Source of the DNA: Desulfitobacterium_A sp035539115
Lineage (GTDB): Bacteria; Bacillota; Desulfitobacteriia; Desulfitobacteriales; Desulfitobacteriaceae
Assembly (NCBI RefSeq): GCF_035539115.1
Contig: NZ_DATLJA010000029.1
Location: 115,791-179,790, forward strand
Direction: 5' to 3'
Length of the DNA: 64,000 nt
The number at the start of each line of letters is the position of its first letter. Within the stretch, counting starts at the first letter, position 1. The notes under the pieces are model-generated. The model saw only the letters and a program-made list of their open reading frames with translations, was not told where the DNA came from and did no database searches. Below, piece after piece: positions 8,268 through 16,573 of the stretch. The translations under genes and the position numbers were made by a program.

Positions 8268-8840
8268 ATGAAACGCGCATTATTAATCGGCAATTCCCGG
8301 CAAATTTCAGAACTTAGAACAGTAATTCCCTTAGCAAATTACCAGGCTATCGCTACGACCTCCAGCGGGATTGAGGCTTTACGTCTACTTCATCGTTTTG
8401 AACCCGAATTAGTGATTATGACCTGGAATATTCTTGGTCTAAGTGCCTTTGATTTGTTGCAAAGCATTCTAACCCAGCAGCTTTGTCCAGTCATCGTCGC
8501 CATTTCCCAAGAAGATATTAATGCTTTACCTGAAATTATTAAGTCAAATGCGCATTATGTGCTTGTGCAACCCCTTCGCGCCTTTGATTTAATAACTGCC
8601 GTACTCTATACTGAACATCATTTTTTGCAAGAACAAGAGGCCCAGAAAAAAATAACCCGTTTAGAGGATGACTTGAAAATACGCAAGATTCACTACCAAG
8701 CGCTACTCACGGTCATTCAAAAAACAGGGCTCGACGAAAAAACTGCCTATCGAAAGATCCAACAATATGCAATGTCGAAGAGAAAGACTTTATCTTCTGT
8801 CTCGATGGAGATACTCAAAGGAAATTGGTTACCTGACTAA
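8268..8840 (+). CDS. ANTAR-domain regulator with a degenerate receiver domain
   Basis: A 190-residue protein with a CheY-like N-terminal domain, a coiled-coil linker (about residues 124-145, QEQEAQKKITRLEDDLKIRK) and a C-terminal three-helix ANTAR domain (ALLTVIQKTGLDEKTAYRKI ... AMSKRKTLSSVSMEIL). ANTAR proteins bind paired-hexaloop RNA hairpins to cause antitermination. The receiver lacks the phospho-acceptor: LVIM is followed by T52-W53 where Asp is expected, and the acidic pair near residue 8 is Gly-Asn. It is therefore probably not controlled by phosphorylation. Its RNA targets and any partner are unknown. Confidence 0.85.
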   Translation: MKRALLIGNSRQISELRTVIPLANYQAIATTSSGIEALRLLHRFEPELVIMTWNILGLSAFDLLQSILTQQLCPVIVAISQEDINALPEIIKSNAHYVLVQPLRAFDLITAVLYTEHHFLQEQEAQKKITRLEDDLKIRKIHYQALLTVIQKTGLDEKTAYRKIQQYAMSKRKTLSSVSMEILKGNWLPD

Positions 8841-8842
8841 AA

Positions 8843-8866
8843 AAGAGCCCGAAGGCTCTTTTATTT
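8843..8866 (+). terminator. Intrinsic terminator after the ANTAR gene, directly preceding repeat copy B
   Basis: AAGAGCC-CGAA-GGCTCTT (8843-8860) is followed by TTATTTTA. The dispersed repeat begins at the last bases of this tract. Confidence 0.85.
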
Positions 8867-9018
8867 TACTAACAGAAAGTATAAGTTTGGAGGCAGATAG
8901 TATAAGTGCAACCAGCGGCTTTCGTTCTCCTACGATGCAAGTGGTTAAGTCCGGCAGGATAAGGCAACTAGGCATACCACCTTCGCTAGGGTTTGGTGCT
9001 AGCCAAGTTTTCTTTACT
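8867..9018 (+). repeat. Dispersed intergenic repeat, copy B
   Basis: Begins TACTAACAGAAAGTATAAG and carries the full central blocks (GTGCAACCAGCGG, ACGATGCAAGTGGTTAAG, TCCGGCAGGATAAGGC) before ending in GCCAAGTTTTCTTTAC. It occupies the whole space between the terminator of the ANTAR gene and the stop codon of the convergent gap gene. Confidence 0.88.
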
Positions 9019-10021
9019 AAAGTTGGCGTCCAACCCATTCAACTAAGTCGAGGACTCGGCAGGAATATCCCCATTCATTGTCATACCACGCTAAGACTTT
9101 TAATAGATTATCCTTCATTACCATCGTCGATAGCCCGTCGACGATCGAAGAGGCGGAACTGCCATTAAAATCACTAGAGACAAGTGGAAGCTCAGTGTAA
9201 TCCAAAATACCCTCAAGTGAACCTCGACTTGCGTCTCTAAAAGCGGCATTAACTTCTTCCCGAGTGGTCGCTTTCTCAACTTCAAGCACTAAATCCACCA
9301 CTGAAACATTCGGCGTAGGAACTCGCATCGAAAATCCATTAAGTTTACCCGCCAATTCCGGTAAAACTAAGGCCACCGCTTTGGCCGCACCCGTTGTCGT
9401 TGGAATAATATTTAGGCCTGCAGCCCGCGCTCTGCGAAAATCTTTATGAGATACATCTAATATTTTTTGATCATTAGTATAAGAATGAACTGTCGTCATG
9501 AATCCACGTTTAATATGAAAGGCCTCATTTAAAACTTTAGCGACAGGAGCCAAACAATTCGTAGTACAGGAGGCATTGGAAATCACATGATGAATCGAGG
9601 GATCATAACTCTGTTCATTAACTCCCATCACAATGGTGACATCTTCCTCTTTACCGGGAGCAGTTATAACTACTTTTTTGGCCCCATTTAGAATATGTTT
9701 GCGACAAGCAGGGCCGTTATTAAATTTTCCACTGGATTCAATGACTACATCAACGCCTAGGTCTCCCCAAGGAATATCAGCGGGGTCAGTATGAGAAACA
9801 ACGTTAATCATCTGATTGTCAATCCGAAACCCGCCCTCCGTATATTCAACCTTTCCAGGGAAAACTCCATGAACAGAATCATATTTGAGTAAGTGGGGTA
9901 GGATTTCCCCTGTTGTTCGGTTATTAACTGCCACGATTTCTAAATTCTCGCGGCCATAAGCTGCTCTTAGAACATTTCTTCCAATTCGGCCAAATCCATT
10001 AATACCCACACGTATTGCCAA
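9017..10021 (-). CDS. gap: Glyceraldehyde-3-phosphate dehydrogenase, GapB-like cofactor signature
   Basis: A 334-residue phosphorylating GAPDH. It has the Rossmann motif GINGFGRIGR, the catalytic Cys in SNASCTTNC, the His in TTVHSYTNDQ and the C-terminal WYDNEWGYSCRV. The residue after VAVN, an Asp in NAD-specific enzymes, is Asn followed by Arg (VAVNNRTTGE), and the Pro-188 equivalent is Ser (DVSHKD). Both changes resemble NADP-using enzymes (chloroplast GAPDH, Bacillus GapB). An anabolic role is inferred, in contrast to the NAD-type paralogue at 45116. The start is TTG, with AAGGGG upstream and no in-frame ATG nearby. No other glycolytic gene is adjacent. Confidence 0.93.
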   Translation of the reverse strand: MAIRVGINGFGRIGRNVLRAAYGRENLEIVAVNNRTTGEILPHLLKYDSVHGVFPGKVEYTEGGFRIDNQMINVVSHTDPADIPWGDLGVDVVIESSGKFNNGPACRKHILNGAKKVVITAPGKEEDVTIVMGVNEQSYDPSIHHVISNASCTTNCLAPVAKVLNEAFHIKRGFMTTVHSYTNDQKILDVSHKDFRRARAAGLNIIPTTTGAAKAVALVLPELAGKLNGFSMRVPTPNVSVVDLVLEVEKATTREEVNAAFRDASRGSLEGILDYTELPLVSSDFNGSSASSIVDGLSTMVMKDNLLKVLAWYDNEWGYSCRVLDLVEWVGRQL

Positions 10022-10062
10022 TTACCGCACCCCTTTTCTTTAATGGTATTTCATGCATAATT

Positions 10063-10091
10063 ATCTTAGCATTTTTTTAAGTATGACACAA
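10063..10091 (-). promoter_or_regulatory. Sigma-A-type promoter of gap
   Basis: Read on the minus strand, TTGTGT (10091-10086) and TAAGAT (10068-10063) are separated by 17 bp, about 40 nt upstream of the gap start codon. The -35 box lies inside the left arm of the dyad at 10079-10143, so a bound factor there would be placed to control it. Confidence 0.55.
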
Positions 10092-10143
10092 TTACTTTTT
10101 ATGCATTACTTTATTCCTTAAGTAATTTTATTGTGACATACTT
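10079..10143. promoter_or_regulatory. Long dyad between divergent gap and osmC, possible operator
   Basis: AAGTATGACACAAT (10079-10092) and ATTGTGACATACTT (10130-10143) are inverted copies with one mismatch, 37 bp apart; inner TACTT/AAGTA segments extend the symmetry. It lies between two divergently transcribed genes and overlaps the gap -35 box. No regulator is identified. The TTGTGA half-sites are only loosely like Rex or Crp sites. Confidence 0.4.
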
Positions 10144-10230
10144 TAAATCAAGAAATAACCATTATACAAACTTTTTATCTGAGCCTGAATGAGGTACAAT
10201 AATGATATTAAGCTTCAAGGAGGATTGGAA

Positions 10231-10659
10231 ATGCAAGTTAAAGTTAGACATATTAAGGGAATGCATTTTGAAGGAGAAGGACAATCCAAAATTCGTACCC
10301 AATTCGATTCAAGTGTGACAGCTGGTGGAACTGGGATAGGATCAAGCCCAATGGAAATGGTCCTCATGGCCATCGCCGGTTGTAGCGGAATGGATGTCGT
10401 ATCCATTCTTGAAAAAATGCGTGTTTCCTATCAACGTTTTGAGATTAGCGTCCAGGGCGAAAGGGCTGCTGAGCATCCCCGAGTTTTTACAGATATTGAA
10501 GTAATTTATTTTTTTTGGGGAGAAGGACTCGAGGAAGAACACATTCAAGATAAAATTAAGCGAGCCCTCGCTTTATCCATGGAAAAATACTGTAGCGTCG
10601 CTAATATGATTGATAAAGTTGCCAATTTGACCTATAAGTTGGAAATCAACCCAGTATGA
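10231..10659 (+). CDS. OsmC-family peroxiredoxin-like protein
   Basis: A 142-residue OsmC/Ohr-fold protein. The two reactive cysteines are in AIAGCSGMDV and MEKYCSVANM, and the GGTGIGSSPMEMVLMA helix is typical of the YhfA-like OsmC subgroup. Family members reduce organic hydroperoxides with thiol donors, although this subgroup is less well studied. AAGGAGG lies 9 nt before ATG 10231; a longer in-frame reading from 10189 covers the ribosome site and is rejected. A strong terminator follows. Confidence 0.88.
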   Translation: MQVKVRHIKGMHFEGEGQSKIRTQFDSSVTAGGTGIGSSPMEMVLMAIAGCSGMDVVSILEKMRVSYQRFEISVQGERAAEHPRVFTDIEVIYFFWGEGLEEEHIQDKIKRALALSMEKYCSVANMIDKVANLTYKLEINPV

Positions 10660-10746
10660 TCCTATGTGATGTTAAAATGGTTCTTTCGGGCTATTGAATG
10701 AATATAACTCATTTGCTATACTATGTTTGTCAAAGATAAAAAACGA

Positions 10747-10778
10747 ATGCCGCACTCTTCAATGCGGCTTGTTTTTTT
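10747..10778 (+). terminator. Intrinsic terminator after osmC
   Basis: GCCGCA / TGCGGC (10749-10768) with an 8-nt loop is followed by TTGTTTTTTT. Confidence 0.82.
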
Positions 10779-10840
10779 GAGCTTAGACTTACAAATAAAC
10801 CATTTTAATCGCGAAAAAGATATGAAAAGGAATAATTTAT

Positions 10841-11812
10841 ATGAAAAAGAGAACTACGAAAATTCGTTGGAAGATGATTATTGGCTTTATAACCTTTAAT
10901 CTTGCTTTAGCTGCCATTCTCGCTCCATTTATTGTTTTTTGGGGACCCTTTGAGGCGATAAAGGTCATGGCTGTAGGCTCCATAGCAACCTCCCGTCATC
11001 CGCAAGTTGTTGAGCTCTTTCTTTCTGAAGCTAAAATTAGTGAAATCATGCATACGTATGATGCCTCAGGCGCGGCATCTGGATCAAATGTCGAACGCGG
11101 TAAAGTCGTGACCGATCCGTCCTCAGGCATTACCATTGAGGATATCAAAGGTCAGAATTTTAAAGGAAAAGTAATGTTGATTAAAGATCCGAAGCGTGTC
11201 AAGGTTGCTGTGACCAAAGAAATCGGGGTAGCAGGTGAACGCGTGAGTGATTTTGTTAAAGATACCGGAGCGGTTGCCGCAATTAACGCAGGAGGATTCT
11301 ACGACCTCAATGGGAAAGGAAATGGAGCCTTCCCTGATGGGTTAACCGTTCATAATGGAGAACTTGTTCACAACAATGTTGGTAATAAAGAGGTAAATCT
11401 GATTGCTCTTGATAATAACGGTAAGCTTACGATTGGGAACATGTCAGCCGATCAACTTTCTCAAAACCATATTCAAGAAGCTGTGACCTTCGAGCCTAAT
11501 CTTGTTGTTAATGGCCAGCCCGCGGTTTCCGGGGATGGAGGATGGGGGATAGCCCCTCGGACTGGTATCGGTCAGACAGCGGATGGAACCATTATCTTTG
11601 TTGTCATAGATGGCCGTCAACCTACCTGGAGCATAGGTGCAACTTTACGTGATATGATGAATGTCTTTATCGACTACCATGCAGTTAATGCTGTTAACTT
11701 AGATGGTGGCTCTTCCTCTGAGTTAGTTTATGATGGAAAAGTTATCAATAAGCTTTGGAATGTTTTTGGCGAGCGGTATATCCCAACAGCTTTTGTTGTT
11801 CTGCCAAAATAA
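10841..11812 (+). CDS. Membrane-anchored phosphodiester glycosidase (NAGPA-domain) protein
   Basis: A 323-residue protein with one N-terminal membrane segment (about residues 12-34) and an extracytoplasmic NAGPA-type domain. Recognisable motifs are AAINAGGFYD, PRTGIGQTADGT and AVNLDGGSSSELVYDG. The domain family includes the enzyme that uncovers mannose-6-phosphate and many bacterial exopolysaccharide or wall-associated proteins; the natural bacterial substrate is mostly unknown. The next gene, an anchored protein with a Ser/Thr linker, starts 40 nt downstream and may share its transcript. Confidence 0.85.
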   Translation: MKKRTTKIRWKMIIGFITFNLALAAILAPFIVFWGPFEAIKVMAVGSIATSRHPQVVELFLSEAKISEIMHTYDASGAASGSNVERGKVVTDPSSGITIEDIKGQNFKGKVMLIKDPKRVKVAVTKEIGVAGERVSDFVKDTGAVAAINAGGFYDLNGKGNGAFPDGLTVHNGELVHNNVGNKEVNLIALDNNGKLTIGNMSADQLSQNHIQEAVTFEPNLVVNGQPAVSGDGGWGIAPRTGIGQTADGTIIFVVIDGRQPTWSIGATLRDMMNVFIDYHAVNAVNLDGGSSSELVYDGKVINKLWNVFGERYIPTAFVVLPK

Positions 11813-11852
11813 TATTCAGAGTTAAAGAAGGAATTGAAAAGGGGTAACACTT

Positions 11853-13202
11853 TTGAAAAAAAAGTTACGAATGATCGTGAGCTGGACCCTAGTGTCCTTA
11901 ATGCTTCAAATTCCAACTTACTATTATTTAAATCACCTGATCGAAAAAGTAATGGCACCACCCGTAACAGCTGTTACTGTCCGCACTCTAAAAACTACTA
12001 TTCCAGGATCTGCTCTTGAAAGTATGCAGATTTCTTACGCTAAAGATTATATCGCCTATAAGGAAAATGGCGTTTTAAAAGTTTATAACCTCATACAAGA
12101 GAAACAGGTTTTTTCAAAAACAGCCCCGAGCAATGATAAAAATCTGGGTGTTCTCTATTTTCAATGGTTGCCAGATCGGAATACTTTAATCTATTTTTAT
12201 GCCCGCAAGAACCCCAATCCTATGACTACTGAAGTAGTCCCAGTGACACCCACCCCAAGTTCCACTAATTCAACTCAATCTTCGAGCTCAAATACGTCTA
12301 CAAAGAAATCTTCAACTTCTATAAATCAACCTCAAACCTCTCAAACATCCAAAGGAAACACTGCCCTTACTCAATCCACTCCATCAACACAAGCCACAAA
12401 TCCCGATTCTATTAAGACTGAGGATCCGCAGCAAGCCCCTGCTACGAACTCTACTCCTGCCCCTAAACAACGGATTATCACGCACTACAATAACCCTCAA
12501 ATAACAGATCTCTATACTCTCGAATTACCGGATAGTGACGAAACAACTGCCCCTGATGATCGATTCAATGAGAGCATTAATGGTTTTCCTGCAAGCGGAC
12601 AGATAACCAATATGGTCGTCTCGACTTTTACCAATCTAATGTACCTAACCATCAAAAATGGGACGAATCTTCAACTCATGGAGATCGATGTCATGAAAAA
12701 TGTAAGAACCTTAAATCAGTCTGGAGAGGTAATAACCGAAATGGCTGCTTCGGATAAATTTGGTACACTCTACATTGAGAGTAAAACAGGAAATTCAAAG
12801 ATCATTCAAGCACTCGAAGGAACTAAACGTCAAACGATATCGAAGGATGAGACGGAAACGATTCTTGGAAATAGGGCAGGTACCCTTTATCTAGGGCAGA
12901 TTGAAGGGAATAATCTGGTCCAAGTACGTTCAGCTGCTGATACTTCTGATTCCTCGAAAATAGAATTCAAGACAGTCTGGCAAGGTTCAATTCCCTTCAA
13001 GGATGTCAAGGTAGTCATCGGCACAAATAATCAAATTGTAATTTCTTCCAATCAAATGGCCTATATCATTCAAAGTGACGGTCAACAAAAACAAGTAACC
13101 TTAACTGGAAAAGATAACTTTGTTTCTCAAGATGGGGCTGAACTTATTGAACTTACCCCCAATGGCAATTCAACTGATATTGAACTTAAACCTCTTCAGT
13201 AA
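11853..13202 (+). CDS. Anchored hypothetical protein with Ser/Thr/Pro-rich linker
   Basis: A 449-residue protein, unrecognised. Residues about 7-27 form a membrane anchor. A short folded region follows (about 50-125), then a low-complexity Ser/Thr/Gln/Pro segment (about 128-210), then a 230-residue predicted beta-rich domain. Phrases such as GTLYLGQIEGNNLVQVRS and QIVISSNQMAYIIQSDGQQK recall WD40/beta-propeller-like sensor or lipoprotein domains, but this is only an impression. The start is TTG at 11853, after GGGG at about 9 nt. It probably acts at the outer face of the membrane with the preceding NAGPA-domain protein. Confidence 0.72.
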   Translation: MKKKLRMIVSWTLVSLMLQIPTYYYLNHLIEKVMAPPVTAVTVRTLKTTIPGSALESMQISYAKDYIAYKENGVLKVYNLIQEKQVFSKTAPSNDKNLGVLYFQWLPDRNTLIYFYARKNPNPMTTEVVPVTPTPSSTNSTQSSSSNTSTKKSSTSINQPQTSQTSKGNTALTQSTPSTQATNPDSIKTEDPQQAPATNSTPAPKQRIITHYNNPQITDLYTLELPDSDETTAPDDRFNESINGFPASGQITNMVVSTFTNLMYLTIKNGTNLQLMEIDVMKNVRTLNQSGEVITEMAASDKFGTLYIESKTGNSKIIQALEGTKRQTISKDETETILGNRAGTLYLGQIEGNNLVQVRSAADTSDSSKIEFKTVWQGSIPFKDVKVVIGTNNQIVISSNQMAYIIQSDGQQKQVTLTGKDNFVSQDGAELIELTPNGNSTDIELKPLQ

Positions 13203-13301
13203 TTCCAAGACGACTAACCTTCATTCTTCACTGATCCTAAAAGCTAACTATTCCAAACTAGATTTCGCTTTGCTTACCTTTCACAGTGAATCAAAGTAAG
13301 A

Positions 13302-13345
13302 AGAACCAAGCACTGCTTCATCGAAGTTGTGCTTGGTTCTTTTTG
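13302..13345 (+). terminator. Intrinsic terminator directly preceding repeat copy C
   Basis: A 12-bp stem AGAACCAAGCAC / GTGCTTGGTTCT (13302-13340) is followed by TTTTTGG, about 100 nt after the stop of the Ser/Thr-linker protein. Repeat copy C begins at 13347. Confidence 0.87.
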
Positions 13346-13346
13346 G

Positions 13347-13598
13347 TACTAACAGAAAGTATAAATTGGGGGCAGGTAGCATAAGTGCAACCAGCGGTTT
13401 TCGCTTTCCTACGATGCACGTGGTTAAGTCCGGCAGGATAAGGCGACTACGGCCATCGCTTTGGCGCTGGCCAAGTCTTCTTTATCCTACGATGCAAGTG
13501 GTTAAGTCCGGCAGGATAAGGCGACTACGGCCATCGCTTTGGCGCTGGCCAAGTCTTCTTTATCGCCAAGCTCGGCGAAAGCCGGGTTTTCTTTAACT
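13347..13598 (+). repeat. Dispersed intergenic repeat, copy C, with internal 78-bp tandem duplication
   Basis: Begins TACTAACAGAAAGTATAAATT and runs to GCCGGGTTTTCTTT. The internal unit starting CCTACGATGCA and ending AAGTCTTCTTTAT occurs twice head-to-tail (13408-13485 and 13486-13563, each 78 bp, differing at a single base in the GCACG/GCAAG position). The 3' end folds as CTCGGC-GAAA-GCCGGG plus a T-tract. It fills the space between the terminator at 13302 and the convergent UPF0182 gene. An open frame crosses it only because 78 is a multiple of 3. Confidence 0.9.
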
Positions 13599-13612
13599 AT
13601 ATCTTTCTCATC

Positions 13613-16372
13613 TTAGGGATAGGTAGCTGGTGCAGGCTGTAAAGACTTTAATTTGGTTTCCAATTGATCTAACATAGAGCGAAGTTGGCTCATCTGATCC
13701 AAGATCTTGGTAATATCATCCGTACTCATTGTTGGTGGATTAACTTTTTGATTCGGAGTTTGCGTCCCAGTGGGAGAAGAAACACTCTTGCCTGGTATCA
13801 TTGTTTGGGGAGCATCTGAACCAAAAATCTGCTTTAGCGCTTCTCCTAAGGTTTCGGTCATTACAAGCTTATCCTGATAGGCCATGATCACCCGTTTCAT
13901 TTCAGGGATACTTCCCGCTTTAGTCGATTGTAAGTAAATAGGTTCGATATAAATGAAGTTCCCATGCATCGGTAAAACCAGAAGATTACCCCGGACGACA
14001 CTCGAACCTTCTTGATTCCAAAGTGAGAGTTGCTTGGAAATTTCAGGATCTTGGTCGATCCTTGACTCGATCTGTAGAGGCCCATCAATTTCTGTATTCT
14101 TGGGTAATTTATATAAAAGGAGTTCTCCATAATGAGCTCCATCCATTCTAGCGGCCATCCAAGCAATCATATTATTTCGTGTGTTCGTACTACTCGAAGC
14201 TGGGGTAAAGGGTAACATTAAAACAAACTCAGACTGCTCGGTACCAGGGATTTGCATTATCGTATAATAAGGATCCACATTCTGGGGTTCTGCCCCAAAA
14301 AGCTCTTTGGCGATATCCCAGGCATCCTCCTTATTATAAAATGCGGTAGGATCTGTCATATGAAAGTTCTTAACCATATTACTTTGGATGGTAAAGAGGG
14401 TTTCTGGATAACGCAAATGAGCTTTTAAGCTCGGGGACATCTGGGATAGATCCTTAAATACTCCTGGGAATATCTTCATATAGGTTTGAACAATCGGTTC
14501 TTGGGGATCAACAACGTAAAAATTGACCGTTCCATCATAAGCATCAACAACGACTTTTATCGAATTACGGATATAATTGATATTTCGATCGGGATAGATA
14601 CTTGAGTAGGGAAGAGCATTAGACGTCGTATAACCATCAATGATCCATTGAAGATGTCCTTGATCAATAACTAGGTAGGGATCTTGATCATATTCTAAAA
14701 ATGGGGCTAGTTTCTTAACGCGTTCCATTATGTTTCGATGTAATAAGATCCGGCTTTGGGAATTCACTTCATTGGCTAAATAGAAGCGAGCTGTTCCATG
14801 CTTGAGTGAAAGCATCAGCTTATTAAGAGGACTCATATAGATCCCCGTTTTGCCCTCGTAGCTGCTTTCGGCATTCACAACCCCTTGGGGATAATCGAAT
14901 TCCTTGATTTTAGTATTTACTACCACCCAATCACTCGCCAATTCGCCATAATAAATACGAGGCTCCCGGAGATTAAATTCCGAGAACTCTGTGACAGAGG
15001 GAACATCCTTAATCGCAAAACTTGGAAGGCCTTCTGGGGTAACAGCATTGGCAAAAGATGCAGCAACTCCATAACCATGAGTATACTTAAAACGAAGATT
15101 GACAAAGGTCTTCGCATTGCTATCTAAATCAGTCGTTGACAGTTCTCGGCTGGCAAGCATAACCTGGCGATTTTCGCCCTGGATTTTGTAGCGGTCAATG
15201 TCAATATCATTAAATTTATAGTAAAGTCTGATCCCTTGTTTCTGATTAAACGTTTGGAGTAAGGGACGTGGATCATTTAAACGGATATTGTTAAGGGTTG
15301 ATCGTTCCGCGCTTAAGCTTTGGGCTGTTAAGGGAATATTTCCCTGATAATCTTGCTCCTTAATTAAATCTAGGCCATAGCCAAAACGGGTCATAGCGAT
15401 TTCATTCTGAATATATGGCGTTTCCTTCGCTAATTCATTGGGTATAACGACAAAGGATTGGATCAGAGTAGGATACACTCCATAGAGGAGTGTGCCTACG
15501 ACAACGAGTGCAACAAGGGGAACCGTCAAGAGTCTTTCCTCCCGTATAAAAAGGGTGAGAAAAGCAGTCCCAAAGGCAAGTATGCTTAAACTAACGAGAA
15601 TATTTAAAGCAGGCAAACTTGCCATTAAATCGGCGTAACCTGCCCCGACCACATGACCGTGCTGAGAATAGAGGAGTTGATACTTATCTAAAAAGTAACC
15701 GAAGGCTCTGAACGCAAACACTACCGCGAGTAATAAAGCCAGATGACGCCGTGCTGCAGTATTAAGCTCAACCGCATTCTTCTTCCAGAATTTAAAAGTG
15801 TGGAAACGCAAAACACCTGTAACGGTGTAGAAAAGTGCTGTAAAAAAGGTAAGAATAAAGAGGGGACCATAGAAAGCATTATAAATCGTTTGTAAGAAGG
15901 GCAACTGAAAAAAATAAAAACCTAAATCCTTGCCATAGACAGGATCTCCCTGCCCAAAGGGAGTATATTTCATAAAGGAAAGGACTTCCAACCAACCTGT
16001 AAATCCTGCGACAAAACTAACTCCAAAGCTGACCAAGGCTGAAATGACTAACAACCAAACCGTGACTCTTTTTTGGCTTAAATGATAAATTGGACGATCC
16101 ATTTCATGGACTACGCGAAGACGGTTCCTCAGTTTTTCGTTAACAAAGGTCAAAATGGCATGCCGAATCGAGAAAAGCGTCCCGGCTATAAAGAGGAAGA
16201 GGATCGTTCCATTGACAGCTTGGATAAGCCCTTTACTTAAAAGTGGAGTCCAAAATAATTGTTCATACCCTAAATCTTTAAACCATACCCAATCTTCATA
16301 TAAGCCACTCGACGTAGTTAAAAAAATAATAATTAAAGTAATTCCTACGATTATCCTTACAATACGGCTCAA
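13613..16372 (-). CDS. UPF0182 family membrane protein
   Basis: A 919-residue protein. Roughly the first 300 residues hold seven predicted transmembrane helices (for example IVGITLIIIFLTTSS, VTVWLLVISALVSFGVSFVA, LLAVVFAFRAFGYFLDKY), followed by a large soluble region of about 540 residues and a Gln/Thr/Pro-rich linker with a terminal coiled coil (ILDQMSQLRSMLDQLETKL). Length and order match UPF0182 (COG1615), a widespread uncharacterised family. The start is TTG at 16372, with AAAGGAGG upstream on the minus strand. It is monocistronic. Confidence 0.92.
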   Translation of the reverse strand: MSRIVRIIVGITLIIIFLTTSSGLYEDWVWFKDLGYEQLFWTPLLSKGLIQAVNGTILFLFIAGTLFSIRHAILTFVNEKLRNRLRVVHEMDRPIYHLSQKRVTVWLLVISALVSFGVSFVAGFTGWLEVLSFMKYTPFGQGDPVYGKDLGFYFFQLPFLQTIYNAFYGPLFILTFFTALFYTVTGVLRFHTFKFWKKNAVELNTAARRHLALLLAVVFAFRAFGYFLDKYQLLYSQHGHVVGAGYADLMASLPALNILVSLSILAFGTAFLTLFIREERLLTVPLVALVVVGTLLYGVYPTLIQSFVVIPNELAKETPYIQNEIAMTRFGYGLDLIKEQDYQGNIPLTAQSLSAERSTLNNIRLNDPRPLLQTFNQKQGIRLYYKFNDIDIDRYKIQGENRQVMLASRELSTTDLDSNAKTFVNLRFKYTHGYGVAASFANAVTPEGLPSFAIKDVPSVTEFSEFNLREPRIYYGELASDWVVVNTKIKEFDYPQGVVNAESSYEGKTGIYMSPLNKLMLSLKHGTARFYLANEVNSQSRILLHRNIMERVKKLAPFLEYDQDPYLVIDQGHLQWIIDGYTTSNALPYSSIYPDRNINYIRNSIKVVVDAYDGTVNFYVVDPQEPIVQTYMKIFPGVFKDLSQMSPSLKAHLRYPETLFTIQSNMVKNFHMTDPTAFYNKEDAWDIAKELFGAEPQNVDPYYTIMQIPGTEQSEFVLMLPFTPASSSTNTRNNMIAWMAARMDGAHYGELLLYKLPKNTEIDGPLQIESRIDQDPEISKQLSLWNQEGSSVVRGNLLVLPMHGNFIYIEPIYLQSTKAGSIPEMKRVIMAYQDKLVMTETLGEALKQIFGSDAPQTMIPGKSVSSPTGTQTPNQKVNPPTMSTDDITKILDQMSQLRSMLDQLETKLKSLQPAPATYP

Positions 16373-16573
16373 AGCCAGACCTCCTTTGACTTTTTATTAT
16401 GCCCAATGCCAACCTTTTTAACATAATTAGCATATATATTCTAACTAACGTTTGAAAATACCTTCAACAAAGGTAGAAGATGATTAATCTGAGTTCTTTA
16501 TTATCTTTTATTTTATGCTATACTATAGATACCTACAAGGGGTATAAATTATCAAGTGGGAGGATTTATTTTG

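Noticed and set aside
8767..9168. A 133-codon + strand frame across repeat copy B and the 3' end of gap
   Set aside because: It overlaps two real genes and the repeat, has no ribosome site, and its sequence is low-complexity basic.
13408..13563. CRISPR array
   Set aside because: Only two adjacent identical units without spacers; the 43465 repeats likewise have no spacers. No cas gene is present in the window.
13327..13596. An 89-codon open frame with two copies of a 26-residue repeat (VVKSGRIRRLRPSLWRW)
   Set aside because: It is the translation of the dispersed intergenic repeat; the other copies of the repeat are not open in the same frame and no ribosome site precedes it. The repeat peptide arises because the duplicated DNA unit is 78 bp.
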